A stretch of 5,836 bases of DNA from Kiritimatiellia bacterium (lineage in GTDB: Bacteria; Verrucomicrobiota; Kiritimatiellia; UBA8416; SLMC01): assembly GCA_007133745.1 (NCBI GenBank), contig SLMC01000107.1, positions 1-5,836 of the forward strand, given 5' to 3'. Made by a program: the position numbers and the translations under genes. This document shows, piece after piece, positions 1-5,732 of this stretch. Position 1 is the first letter of the stretch; the number at the start of each line of letters is the position of its first letter. The notes beneath the pieces are model-generated. The model was not told the origin of the DNA, made no database searches, and saw nothing but the letters and a program-made list of their open reading frames with translations.

Positions 1-24
1 CACGTTCCCCGCTCCCGCGAACCC
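1..24. repeat. Tail of a third copy of the spacer repeat plus 3' flank
   Basis: Bases 1-24, downstream of paralog A, are identical to 1544-1567 downstream of paralog B, including the last octamer (acgttccc, 2-9) of the interspersed repeat. Each oxidoreductase gene is therefore followed by the same element. Confidence 0.85.
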
Positions 25-198
25 TCAGGGCAAATAGCCGCCTTCTTCGCGCAGGCGCTTGCGCAAGGCGTCCGTATCCACGGCGCGCACATCGCCGTCG
101 GACGCAACCGCCAAAGCCGCCGCCAGCCCGGCCGCCTCGCCCATGCACAGGCACACCGGCATCACGCGCGTGCTGCCCTGCACGTCGCGGTCGGTCGA
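1..198. repeat. Near-identical duplicated block, copy 1 (matches 1544-1741)
   Basis: This block covers the 3' flank and the last ~58 codons of paralog A. It differs from 1544-1741 at only three positions (82, 114 and 151), all silent. Similarity falls sharply after 198, as expected for recent gene conversion or unequal crossing-over rather than uniform ageing of a duplication. Confidence 0.9.
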
Positions 199-1353
199 AA
201 TCGAGCGGCCCGCCACCAGCACGTTCTTCAGCTTGCCTGGAACGAGGCATCGGTAGGGAATGCCGTGCGATTCGCCCTTTTGGTAGCTCTCGTGCCGATC
301 CATGGCGCTGACTTCCCCGCGATCATGCGATTCGATTTCGTTTTTGGCGCAATGCACATCCACCGGATAGGCGTTGCGACAAATCTCGTCGGGGAAAGAA
401 CGGCGCGCCAGATAATCCTCGATGGTCAGGACATAGTCGCCTGTGACACGCCGAGTTTCGCGAATGCCCATCAGGCTGCCCGTCGCCGCCAAAAACGCGC
501 CGGCAAAGGATGCGGGCGCATATTCAGCCAGCGCGGTCCTGAACTCCGCCGCCAGTCGGCGCCCGGCTATAAGCGCGCGCGTGACGGATTCCGGATCGGT
601 ATTGTCCACGTCCCAGAGGTGTCCGGCATTGAAGCCGACCGTGCCCGGTCCGATCAGGCCGTTGCACAGATGCGCGCCTTTGAGGCCGGGATAGCGCCCC
701 TCGCGCGCAATTCTTTTCACGAGATCGTGACGCGGCCGATGGCCGTGCAAATAGGCGTATGTGTTCACGTTGGAGAACGAAAAACAGTGCGTGGCCGGCT
801 GCATCTCGCCGTTCCCGTCGCCTTTCTCGCAGTCGGCTCCGGCCCAGGCGCATAGATCGGCATCGCCGGTGGCATCCACATAGACCTTGGCCTTCAGTGC
901 GGTCAACCCGCGCTTGTCGGAAATCAGCAATGCCGTCACATGGCCTTGTTCGTCCGTTTCGACGGCGGTCAATGCCGTCTGGAAACGCACGGTGGCGCCC
1001 GATTCCGCAACGCGGTCGTCATAGACGCGCTTGAGCCATTCGGGGTCGATCGCCACCCAGTCGCGGGCTTCCGGTTTGATATGCGGCATGCCGGCTTTGC
1101 TGTCGTTGAAGATGCGCTCGGCCAGTCCGCGATAGATGATTTGCTTGCCGTCCGAAAACGGACACCAGGCCGGTACCATGCCCAGCGTGCCCATGCCGCC
1201 GAGCGCGCCCATGGCCTCGATCAGAAGCGTACGCGCCCCTTCGCGCGCAGCGGCGATCGCCGCCGTGCAGCCGGCCGGTCCGCCTCCAGCCACAATGACA
1301 TCCCACGTATCGTCCATCGGCAAACAGCGTTCCTTGAGCGTATAGTTTTTCAT
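25..1353 (-). CDS. FAD-dependent oxidoreductase (paralog A)
   Basis: A 442-residue flavoprotein of the FAD-dependent oxidoreductase family (PF12831-like). The N-terminal Rossmann fold has GGGPAG at residues 23-28 and E46 at the end of the second strand, the expected ribose-binding acid. DATGDADL lies at 160-167, GIRETRR at 296-302, and a C-terminal FAD-contacting segment (VLVAGRSIS... then MGEAAG) spans about 378-409. No signal peptide or membrane segment is visible, so it is probably cytoplasmic. The substrate is unknown; family members occur in expanded sets in Lentisphaerota and related bacteria, often near catabolic genes. The ATG start is supported by AAGGAG 7 nt upstream (complement of 1361-1366). 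It follows paralog B on the same strand after a 214-nt repeat-bearing spacer, so co-transcription is possible but unproven. Its last 69 residues are identical to those of paralog B while the middle diverges. The family call is secure; the reaction is not known. Confidence 0.93.
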   Translation of the reverse strand: MKNYTLKERCLPMDDTWDVIVAGGGPAGCTAAIAAAREGARTLLIEAMGALGGMGTLGMVPAWCPFSDGKQIIYRGLAERIFNDSKAGMPHIKPEARDWVAIDPEWLKRVYDDRVAESGATVRFQTALTAVETDEQGHVTALLISDKRGLTALKAKVYVDATGDADLCAWAGADCEKGDGNGEMQPATHCFSFSNVNTYAYLHGHRPRHDLVKRIAREGRYPGLKGAHLCNGLIGPGTVGFNAGHLWDVDNTDPESVTRALIAGRRLAAEFRTALAEYAPASFAGAFLAATGSLMGIRETRRVTGDYVLTIEDYLARRSFPDEICRNAYPVDVHCAKNEIESHDRGEVSAMDRHESYQKGESHGIPYRCLVPGKLKNVLVAGRSISTDRDVQGSTRVMPVCLCMGEAAGLAAALAVASDGDVRAVDTDALRKRLREEGGYLP

Positions 1354-1403
1354 GTTCGGTCTCCTTTCTTTCTGTCTTCCTTCATTGCCTTCGTTGCCTT
1401 CTG

Positions 1404-1463
1404 TATAAAACTCTTCTTCTTCCCTCTTTCACGAACCCACGAACGCACGAACGCACGTTCCCC
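1404..1463. repeat. Interspersed repeat, copy 1 (period-8 core)
   Basis: A 60-nt unit starting tataaaactc and ending in four 8-bp units: acgaaccc, acgaacgc, acgaacgc, acgttccc (1431-1462). It matches 1497-1553 except for a 3-nt indel in the pyrimidine-rich ctt/cct stretch. It lies in the spacer between the two oxidoreductase genes. The 8-bp period is not a multiple of three, which argues against a coding role. Confidence 0.9.
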
Positions 1464-1468
1464 ATACC

Positions 1469-1495
1469 CCTTCCGCGCTTTCCGCGTTTTCCGTG
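1469..1495. repeat. Period-9 tandem repeat
   Basis: Three 9-bp units (ccttccgcg, ctttccgcg, ttttccgtg) sit between the two copies of the longer spacer repeat. On the minus strand these read as cacggaaaa/cgcggaaag/cgcggaagg, resembling the cacgga-type intergenic repeats common in environmental bacterial genomes. Confidence 0.8.
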
Positions 1496-1496
1496 G

Positions 1497-1553
1497 TATA
1501 AAACTCTTCCTCCCTCTTTCACGAACCCACGAACGCACGAACGCACGTTCCCC
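1497..1553. repeat. Interspersed repeat, copy 2 (period-8 core)
   Basis: A 57-nt second copy of the spacer repeat, with the same tataaaactc start and the same four 8-bp units at 1521-1552. It runs directly into the 3' flank of paralog B. The end of this copy and the following bases (from 1544) are identical to the start of the window. Confidence 0.9.
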
Positions 1554-1741
1554 GCTCCCGCGAACCCTCAGGGCAAATAGCCGCCTTCTTCGCGCAGGCG
1601 CTTGCGCAAGGCGTCCGTATCCACCGCGCGCACATCGCCGTCGGACGCAACCGCCAGAGCCGCCGCCAGCCCGGCCGCCTCGCCCATGCACAGACACACC
1701 GGCATCACGCGCGTGCTGCCCTGCACGTCGCGGTCGGTCGA
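1544..1741. repeat. Near-identical duplicated block, copy 2 (matches 1-198)
   Basis: This block covers the 3' flank and C-terminal coding end of paralog B, and is the partner of 1-198. Beyond this block the two genes differ at many positions until the 5' ends, where similarity rises again at the FAD-binding motif and the ribosome-binding region. Confidence 0.9.
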
Positions 1742-2896
1742 GATTGAGCGACCGGCCACCAGCACGTTTTTCAATTTGGCCGGAATCAGGCAGCGATAGG
1801 GAATCCCGTGCGATTCGCCCTTCTTCAAACGGATCGCCGTGGATGCGCCTTCCTTTTCCGTTCCGATTTCGGTTTTCTTGTGATGCACGTCGATGTAGTA
1901 GCTGTTGCGGCAAATGTCGTCGGGGAACGAACGCAGCGTCGCGAAGTCGTCAACAGTCAGCCAATAATCGCCGACAATGCGACGGGTTTCCCGGATGCCG
2001 AGCAGAGAGCCGGTTTGAGTCAAGTGCGCGTTCGCGAAAGCTTGCGGAAAATATTCGGCGCAAGCGTCGCGAAAGGCTTGCGCGATTTTACGGCCTTGCA
2101 TCAAGCCGCGACTGACGGAAAACGGATCGGTATTGTCCACATCCCAGATATGGCCCGCATTGAACCCGATCGCGCCTGGGCCAACCATGTTGTTGCAGGC
2201 GTGATGATCGGGAATATCGGGATACTTGCCGGAGGCGACAATATCATTGATGGCACAGCCGTGCGGACTATACTTAATGCCCCCGCTATACTGATAGGCG
2301 TAGGTGTCCACGTTCGTCAGCGTAAAGCAATGCGTGGCCGGCTGCAAATCGCCGGTCTCGTCGCCTTTGACGAACTCGGCGCCGGCCCAGGCCGCCAAGT
2401 CGGCATCGCCCGTGGCATCCACGTAGGCTTTCGCCTTGTACGCCGTCAAACCGCCTTTGTTCGCCACGATCAGGGCGGTCACCCGCCCGTCGGCATCGTG
2501 TTCGACGCCGGCCAGCAGCGAATGGAACAGCGCCGCCGCGCCATGGCGAGTCGTCAGTTCGTCGTACAGCCTTTTCAGCAACTCGGGATCGATCGGCGTC
2601 CAATCGAACTTGTCTTTCGGCACATGCGGCATGCCGGCCATGCAGTCCTTCAAAATCTTCTCGGCCATGCCGCCGTAGATAATCCGTTCCTTGTCCGTGA
2701 ACGGGCACCAGGCAGGCACCAGCCCCGAGGTGCCCATGCCGCCCAATGCGCCGGTGGCTTCGATCAGCAGCGTACGCGCGCCTTCGCGCGCGGCGGCGGC
2801 CGCCGCCGTGCAGCCTGCCGGTCCGCCTCCGGCCACAATGACATCCCATGTATCGTCCATGGGCAAAGGGCGTTCCTTGAGCGTATAGCTTTTCAT
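1568..2896 (-). CDS. FAD-dependent oxidoreductase (paralog B)
   Basis: A second 442-residue FAD-dependent oxidoreductase, paralogous to the downstream gene. It keeps GGGPAG at residues 23-28, E46, DATGDADL at 160-167, GIRETRR at about 300-306 and the same C-terminal 69 residues (374-442). Compared with paralog A it has about four extra residues after residue 201 and about four fewer in the segment before KGESHGIPYRCL, so the equal length results from compensating indels. These variable patches probably line the substrate pocket or a surface loop (inference). The ATG is preceded by AGGAGG 6 nt upstream (complement of 2903-2908). It is the gene nearest to the divergent AraC-type regulator and so its most likely target. 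No signal peptide is seen. The family assignment is firm; the substrate is unknown. Confidence 0.94.
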   Translation of the reverse strand: MKSYTLKERPLPMDDTWDVIVAGGGPAGCTAAAAAAREGARTLLIEATGALGGMGTSGLVPAWCPFTDKERIIYGGMAEKILKDCMAGMPHVPKDKFDWTPIDPELLKRLYDELTTRHGAAALFHSLLAGVEHDADGRVTALIVANKGGLTAYKAKAYVDATGDADLAAWAGAEFVKGDETGDLQPATHCFTLTNVDTYAYQYSGGIKYSPHGCAINDIVASGKYPDIPDHHACNNMVGPGAIGFNAGHIWDVDNTDPFSVSRGLMQGRKIAQAFRDACAEYFPQAFANAHLTQTGSLLGIRETRRIVGDYWLTVDDFATLRSFPDDICRNSYYIDVHHKKTEIGTEKEGASTAIRLKKGESHGIPYRCLIPAKLKNVLVAGRSISTDRDVQGSTRVMPVCLCMGEAAGLAAALAVASDGDVRAVDTDALRKRLREEGGYLP

Positions 2897-2940
2897 GTTC
2901 GGCCTCCTCTGTTTTCTCTCTTTTCTTTCTATTTCGGATA

Positions 2941-2962
2941 ACGATTACGTGCGACGATTACG
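2941..2962. promoter_or_regulatory. Candidate operator: 9-bp direct repeat, acgattacg twice
   Basis: acgattacg occurs at 2941-2949 and 2954-2962 (period 13), about 45-66 nt upstream of the paralog B start codon. AraC-family proteins bind direct repeats next to promoters, and the divergent regulator is the obvious candidate. The 13-bp period is shorter than the roughly 20 bp usual for AraC-type half-sites, so this is tentative. No clear -10/-35 pair could be assigned for either divergent gene. Confidence 0.3.
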
Positions 2963-3024
2963 GCTCACGATCTGCAACGAAATACTCCCTCTTTCTCTTT
3001 TCGGACGCCCTTAATTCCTCTGCC

Positions 3025-3055
3025 TCACACACTCCCACACCCACATACCACATAC
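3025..3055. repeat. Period-8 CA-rich tract
   Basis: Imperfect units tcacacac, tcccacac, ccacatac, cacatac run through the divergent intergenic region between paralog B and the regulator. They resemble the right-hand tract at 4321-4360. Confidence 0.7.
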
Positions 3056-3197
3056 AATGTGCCTCAATGCCAATAGCCCGATTCTGTCCCTAAGCACCAT
3101 TGCGACGACTACCCTACCCGCATTCCATCGCCCCTGTCTCGCACCGGGCGGCTATTTATCTGGACAAAACGGCTGTATTTCGATTATTTTTTCTTTT

Positions 3198-4019
3198 ATG
3201 AAAACCCACGATCCGTTTGGACCCGTCGAAGCGCCCAGCGAAGAGGGGTTGAGACTCGACCGGTTTCTCGCACGAGCCGGGCGCGGCATGGGGCTGACGC
3301 TTTGTTTGCATGCGCGTCATGCGCGCTGCGTCTTGCCGGAGCGTCGCCGAACGCATCGCGCGCCCTATTGTCTGCGCATAAAGGCGTCCCATAGCGAACG
3401 GTGCATCGCGTTCGATCTTGTCGAGACGCATCGCGCCTTGCGCTCCGAGCAGGACGGCCGCATTCAGACCTGTCCGTTCGGGGTCACGGAAATCGCCATG
3501 CCGGTCATGGCCGACGGACAGTTGGCGGGCGTTCTTTTCGCCGGTCCTTGCTGGCGCGGAAAGGCGTGTCCGGCCGGATCGGGCCTCGTTCCCGTTCGCG
3601 GCCGGCAATGGCTGGAAGACCGGCGTGTTCTGTTGCGCGCGGTCGCGCGCGAAGTCGGGTTCATGCTGGGCGCGGCGGCGGCCGGCGACCGGGAAAGCAG
3701 GCGCGAACGCATCGCCCATTGGCTGCAACAACACGCCACGGAAGAGGCGACGGTTGCAATGCTGGCCAAGCATTTGTCGTTGTCGCCGTCCCGAACGCGT
3801 CATGCGGTGCGCGAACTGTTCAGATGTTCGGTCGGCGAACTGATTCGCGAGGCGCGCATGCGCGAGGCGGCGCATATCCTGAGAACGACGCCGTTACCGA
3901 TCGGAGAAGTGGCCTGGCGGGTCGGCTATGCCGACCAGAACTATTTCACGCGCGTCTTCACCCGCGTCTTCCGCGTCTCCCCGCGCATCTGGCGCCGTCG
4001 CCACGCGCTGGAGCCTTAG
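3198..4019 (+). CDS. AraC-family transcriptional regulator with PocR-like sensor domain
   Basis: A 273-residue regulator. Residues about 169-273 form the AraC/XylS double helix-turn-helix: the first HTH is around VAMLAKHLSLSPSRTRHAV, and the second carries the family signature GEVAWRVGYADQNYFTRVF followed by RVSPRIWRR. Residues about 20-120 look like a PocR-type ligand-binding domain, with the CPFGVTEIAMPV and GQLAGVLFAG stretches matching the CHAG-x-E-PI/GQ layout of that family. The sensor is cysteine-rich (C36, C44, C58, C69, C92, C118, C124), which could suit a metal or redox role. The frame stays open upstream to an ATG at 3057 (320 residues), but those 47 residues look unlike a domain and overlap simple repeats; neither start has a good ribosome-binding site. 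The ATG at 3198 is chosen because the recognisable protein begins shortly after it. Divergent from paralog B, it is probably a local activator of the flavoprotein genes. Confidence 0.88.
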   Translation: MKTHDPFGPVEAPSEEGLRLDRFLARAGRGMGLTLCLHARHARCVLPERRRTHRAPYCLRIKASHSERCIAFDLVETHRALRSEQDGRIQTCPFGVTEIAMPVMADGQLAGVLFAGPCWRGKACPAGSGLVPVRGRQWLEDRRVLLRAVAREVGFMLGAAAAGDRESRRERIAHWLQQHATEEATVAMLAKHLSLSPSRTRHAVRELFRCSVGELIREARMREAAHILRTTPLPIGEVAWRVGYADQNYFTRVFTRVFRVSPRIWRRRHALEP

Positions 4020-4033
4020 CGCCTTAATCTGCC

Positions 4034-4056
4034 GCCCCTGGTATAAAAAGCAAGAA
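4034..4056. repeat. 23-nt tandem repeat, copy 1
   Basis: A 23-nt unit beginning gcccctg and ending ataaaaagcaagaa, just after the regulator stop codon. It is repeated at 4058-4080 with one mismatch (g/c at the eighth base) and a period of 24. Confidence 0.85.
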
Positions 4057-4057
4057 C

Positions 4058-4080
4058 GCCCCTGCTATAAAAAGCAAGAA
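4058..4080. repeat. 23-nt tandem repeat, copy 2
   Basis: Second copy of the 23-nt unit, separated from the first by one base. Both contain the tataaaa string that also opens the repeats at 1404 and 1497. Confidence 0.85.
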
Positions 4081-4112
4081 AATATTGCGCAGCGCGGGAT
4101 GAACCGGACCAA

Positions 4113-4141
4113 GAGGTCAGAGGACGGAGGTCAGAGGTCAG
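4113..4141. repeat. ggtcag-type short tandem repeat
   Basis: gaggtcag occurs at 4113-4120 and 4127-4134, followed by aggtcag at 4135-4141. It is a short purine-rich repeat in non-coding DNA. Confidence 0.65.
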
Positions 4142-4260
4142 TTTTGCCGTACGCGATGGGCGCAACTCGGCTGTCATCGTGATTGGCGAAAGATTGGCAG
4201 AAGGCGCATCAGGCGGCCATATCCAGAAGTTCGAAATTCGATTAAGCGTAACCAAACAAG

Positions 4261-4275
4261 GCGGGCTTCGCCCGC
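4261..4275. other. Small perfect hairpin
   Basis: gcgggc (4261-4266) and gcccgc (4270-4275) flank a ttc loop. No T-run follows on the plus strand and only a weak one on the minus strand, so it is not called a terminator. Confidence 0.4.
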
Positions 4276-4283
4276 AACCCAAG

Positions 4284-4360
4284 TGTGTGGGTATGTGGGT
4301 TTGTGAGTATGTGAGTTTTCACCCACACACTCACGCACCCACACAGTCACAAACAATCAC
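4284..4360. repeat. Inverted pair of period-8 GT/AC tracts
   Basis: The left arm has four 8-bp units (tgtgtggg, tatgtggg, tttgtgag, tatgtgag; 4284-4315). The right arm (4321-4360) has CA-rich 8-bp units such as acccacac twice. gtgtgtgggt at 4283-4292 is the exact reverse complement of 4321-4330, and the arms pair imperfectly throughout (about 6 of 8 per unit), so a long hairpin could form. Confidence 0.75.
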
Positions 4361-4601
4361 GCCTCCAATTTCTTGTTTTTTTCGGCAGGACGGCGTGATT
4401 AAGGCGCTAAGGGTGGCGAAGAACCCCAAACATGGCGTCGAGGGAAAGACCGAGTCGGCGGGACGCTGGTCGGGGTGTCGGCCTGCTCCGCTTCAATCGA
4501 AAGGTTCCAACAAGAGACGATATGAAATCAATATTTGTTTTATCTCTCAACATTTTACGACTTTCACAAACCCGAAACCGCGTGGCAGGTCATGAGCCTT
4601 T

Positions 4602-5171
4602 TCACTTGCCGCCAACAGCCAGCCCTATTCCGGCGATCAGCACAAAGAGCATCAGGGAAACGACGGCAGCGGACCGGCTGACGCGTCCCTGCGCGCTGCC
4701 CAGCCCGAATTTCGGGCCCTGGCCGTGCCAAAGATACAACCCGAACGGAACCGTCAGAATCCCGAACAGGGCAAGCTGCCAGGGCGACGAGCCGTGCCGC
4801 AGCATATCTCCCGCATCCGCGACCCGCTGTACGGAGCCGAGCCCGATATAAAAGCCGTTCGCCACCAGGCAGAATCCGGCGAAAAACCTGAACAGGTAAT
4901 CGCCGGGCCAGCGGAAAGCGCGCGCCAGCAGATAAGCCAAGGTCGGCAGCACGACCCCGACGACGGGACCGGCCCACACCACCAGAAGCGGATATGGATT
5001 CGGGTGAACATCGGTACGGGAAATCGTACAGGGATGCAAGACGACCCGTACGACATGGCCCCCTGACGCGAGCGCGCCCAAAACGTGGCCGAGCTCGTGC
5101 ACCGCCTGCATGGCCAGCCAGGAAAAACCGAAGAAGAAACCTATCAGCGCAATTTGATCCACTCGTTTCAA
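4602..5171 (-). CDS. Small M50-type integral membrane zinc metallopeptidase
   Basis: A 189-residue, very hydrophobic protein with the HExxH zinc-protease motif (HELGH, residues 25-29) inside or at the end of the first membrane helix (about 7-23). A second helix begins after LLVVWAGP (62-69). N105 starts a segment leading to DAGD (119-122), whose aspartate could be the third zinc ligand of M50 enzymes, although the usual N-x-x-P...DGG form is not kept. A last helix covers about 168-187. No PDZ or CBS domain is present. The start is a TTG preceded by GGAGG 7 nt away (complement of 5179-5183), a convincing site; no ATG fits. The closest match is the stand-alone M50B-like peptidase group (PF13398-like). 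The substrate is unknown, and it may even be a non-protease member. It follows the DUF6868 gene on the same strand across a palindromic element. Confidence 0.85.
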   Translation of the reverse strand: MKRVDQIALIGFFFGFSWLAMQAVHELGHVLGALASGGHVVRVVLHPCTISRTDVHPNPYPLLVVWAGPVVGVVLPTLAYLLARAFRWPGDYLFRFFAGFCLVANGFYIGLGSVQRVADAGDMLRHGSSPWQLALFGILTVPFGLYLWHGQGPKFGLGSAQGRVSRSAAVVSLMLFVLIAGIGLAVGGK

Positions 5172-5225
5172 GAGGCGTCCTCCATCCGGTCATCTTTGGC
5201 TAACGATCTTCAAGAGCTAGCCTTC

Positions 5226-5300
5226 ACCCATCACCGTCACCACGATTTCGCGGCGCCGGGGTTTGATGTCGCATTCCAGCGAAATACCATGACGGTGGGT
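5226..5300. repeat. Imperfect inverted repeat upstream of the peptidase gene
   Basis: The arm at 5226-5250 (acccatcaccgtca ... atttcg) pairs imperfectly with 5280-5300 (cgaaat ... tgacggtgggt), leaving a loop of about 29 nt. It lies between the palindromic element and the M50 gene and could form a structure in the leader transcript. Confidence 0.45.
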
Positions 5301-5303
5301 CTC

Positions 5304-5466
5304 CTTAGGGTCCGCGCAAAAATTAATTGGCGTTTTGGACGCCCATGCATCCCGCCCGGCAGCGTTGCGAAAACACGAAATATCGGGAATATTCCTTTTT
5401 TCGCGCCTTGCCGAGCGGGCGCCTAGACGCCCAATTCCTCCAATTAATTTCTGCGCGAACCCTTAG
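5304..5466. mobile_element. 163-bp imperfect palindrome, MITE-like
   Basis: The terminal arms 5304-5330 and 5440-5466 are inverted repeats matching at 24 of 27 positions (both contain cgcgca and aattaattgg). Inner segments also pair (gcgggc/gcccgc-type blocks) down to the perfect palindrome ggaatattcc at 5386-5395 near the centre. No ORF of its own, no transposase and no certain target duplication are visible. The right end includes the TAA stop of the DUF6868-like gene. It could be a non-autonomous mobile element or a large structured RNA or terminator between the two genes. Confidence 0.5.
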
Positions 5467-5705
5467 CTCAGAATTACAAGCGCGATGTAGGGCACAGCGT
5501 TCAGCATGAGGACAAGAACCTTCATACTGCCGATAAAGCAGTAGATCGCCGTCGTGAAGGCTTCGCGCGACACCGGAAACAAGCGACTGTGCGTGCGGTA
5601 GACCCAGTCGCCCGCCCGGGCGAAGAACAGAAAAGAGAGCGCGAGAAAGGCGCTGTTGATCACCGTACACCAGCCGAAGAACGCTCGTAGGGTTGCGAGT
5701 TCCAT
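5463..5705 (-). CDS. DUF6868-like small membrane protein
   Basis: An 80-residue protein with two predicted membrane segments (about 11-29 and 50-78) separated by a short basic and aromatic loop. The opening LRAFFGWCTVINSAFL and the middle DWVYRTHSRLFPVSRE resemble the DUF6868 family of small bacterial membrane proteins, whose members have about this length. The function is unknown. The ATG has AAGGAGG 5 nt upstream (complement of 5711-5717), so the start is well supported. The gene begins 27 nt after the stop of a zinc-ribbon reading frame on the same strand, suggesting co-transcription. Its TAA stop lies within the right end of a 163-bp imperfect palindrome. The gene itself is confidently called; the family name comes from recognition of its sequence pattern and was not searched. 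Confidence 0.85.
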   Translation of the reverse strand: MELATLRAFFGWCTVINSAFLALSFLFFARAGDWVYRTHSRLFPVSREAFTTAIYCFIGSMKVLVLMLNAVPYIALVILS

Positions 5706-5732
5706 GCCATCCTCCTTCTCGTTGTATTCGCT

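Larger units (their letters stand above)
2897..3197. other. Divergent intergenic region between paralog B and the AraC regulator
   Basis: This 301-nt stretch holds the ribosome-binding site of paralog B (2903-2908), pyrimidine-rich DNA, the acgattacg pair and a CA-rich period-8 tract. The part from 3057 is open in frame with the regulator but is judged non-coding. Promoters for both genes must lie here, but none stands out. Confidence 0.7.
4020..4601. other. Repeat-rich intergenic region without a convincing gene
   Basis: This stretch lies between the convergent regulator and M50 peptidase genes. It contains the 23-nt tandem repeat, the ggtcag repeat, a small hairpin and the inverted period-8 tracts. 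The part at 4361-4601 shows no repeat, RNA signature or ORF with a good start and protein-like composition. Several frames are open here, but they run through simple repeats or overlap the peptidase gene in antisense. No intrinsic terminator is evident for either flanking gene. Confidence 0.65.

Noticed and set aside
1350..1913. Minus-strand frame of 187 codons spanning the spacer and the end of paralog B
   Set aside because: Its sequence is arginine-rich translation of tandem repeats and of paralog B in the wrong frame.
940..2115. Long plus-strand frame of about 390 codons across both oxidoreductases and their spacer
   Set aside because: It is antisense to two well-supported flavoprotein genes and runs through the octamer repeat. 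It is an artefact of GC-rich codon bias.
1808..2941. Plus-strand frame of about 377 codons opposite paralog B
   Set aside because: It mirrors the coding strand of paralog B. There is no domain pattern and no ribosome-binding site, and the equivalent shadow exists opposite paralog A.
3057..3197. N-terminal extension of the AraC regulator from the ATG at 3057
   Set aside because: There is no ribosome-binding site and no recognisable domain, and it begins right after a simple CA repeat. The domain-bearing part starts soon after the ATG at 3198.
4261..4275. Intrinsic terminator for the regulator or the peptidase gene
   Set aside because: The hairpin has no following U-run and lies far (over 240 nt) from either stop codon.
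4283..4360. CRISPR-like array
   Set aside because: The units are only 8 bp, contiguous and without spacers, and no cas gene is present. It is a simple tandem repeat.
4179..4595. Plus-strand frame of 138 codons in the intergenic region
   Set aside because: It reads through the inverted period-8 tracts, has low-complexity composition and has no ribosome-binding site.
4432..4851. Plus-strand frame of 139 codons entering the peptidase gene
   Set aside because: Its second half is antisense to the M50 gene and its composition is not protein-like.
5217..5465. Read-through extension of the DUF6868-like protein beyond its TAA
   Set aside because: The frame stays open through the palindrome, but the 80-residue protein already has the family's full length, and translating a palindrome gives no meaningful sequence.
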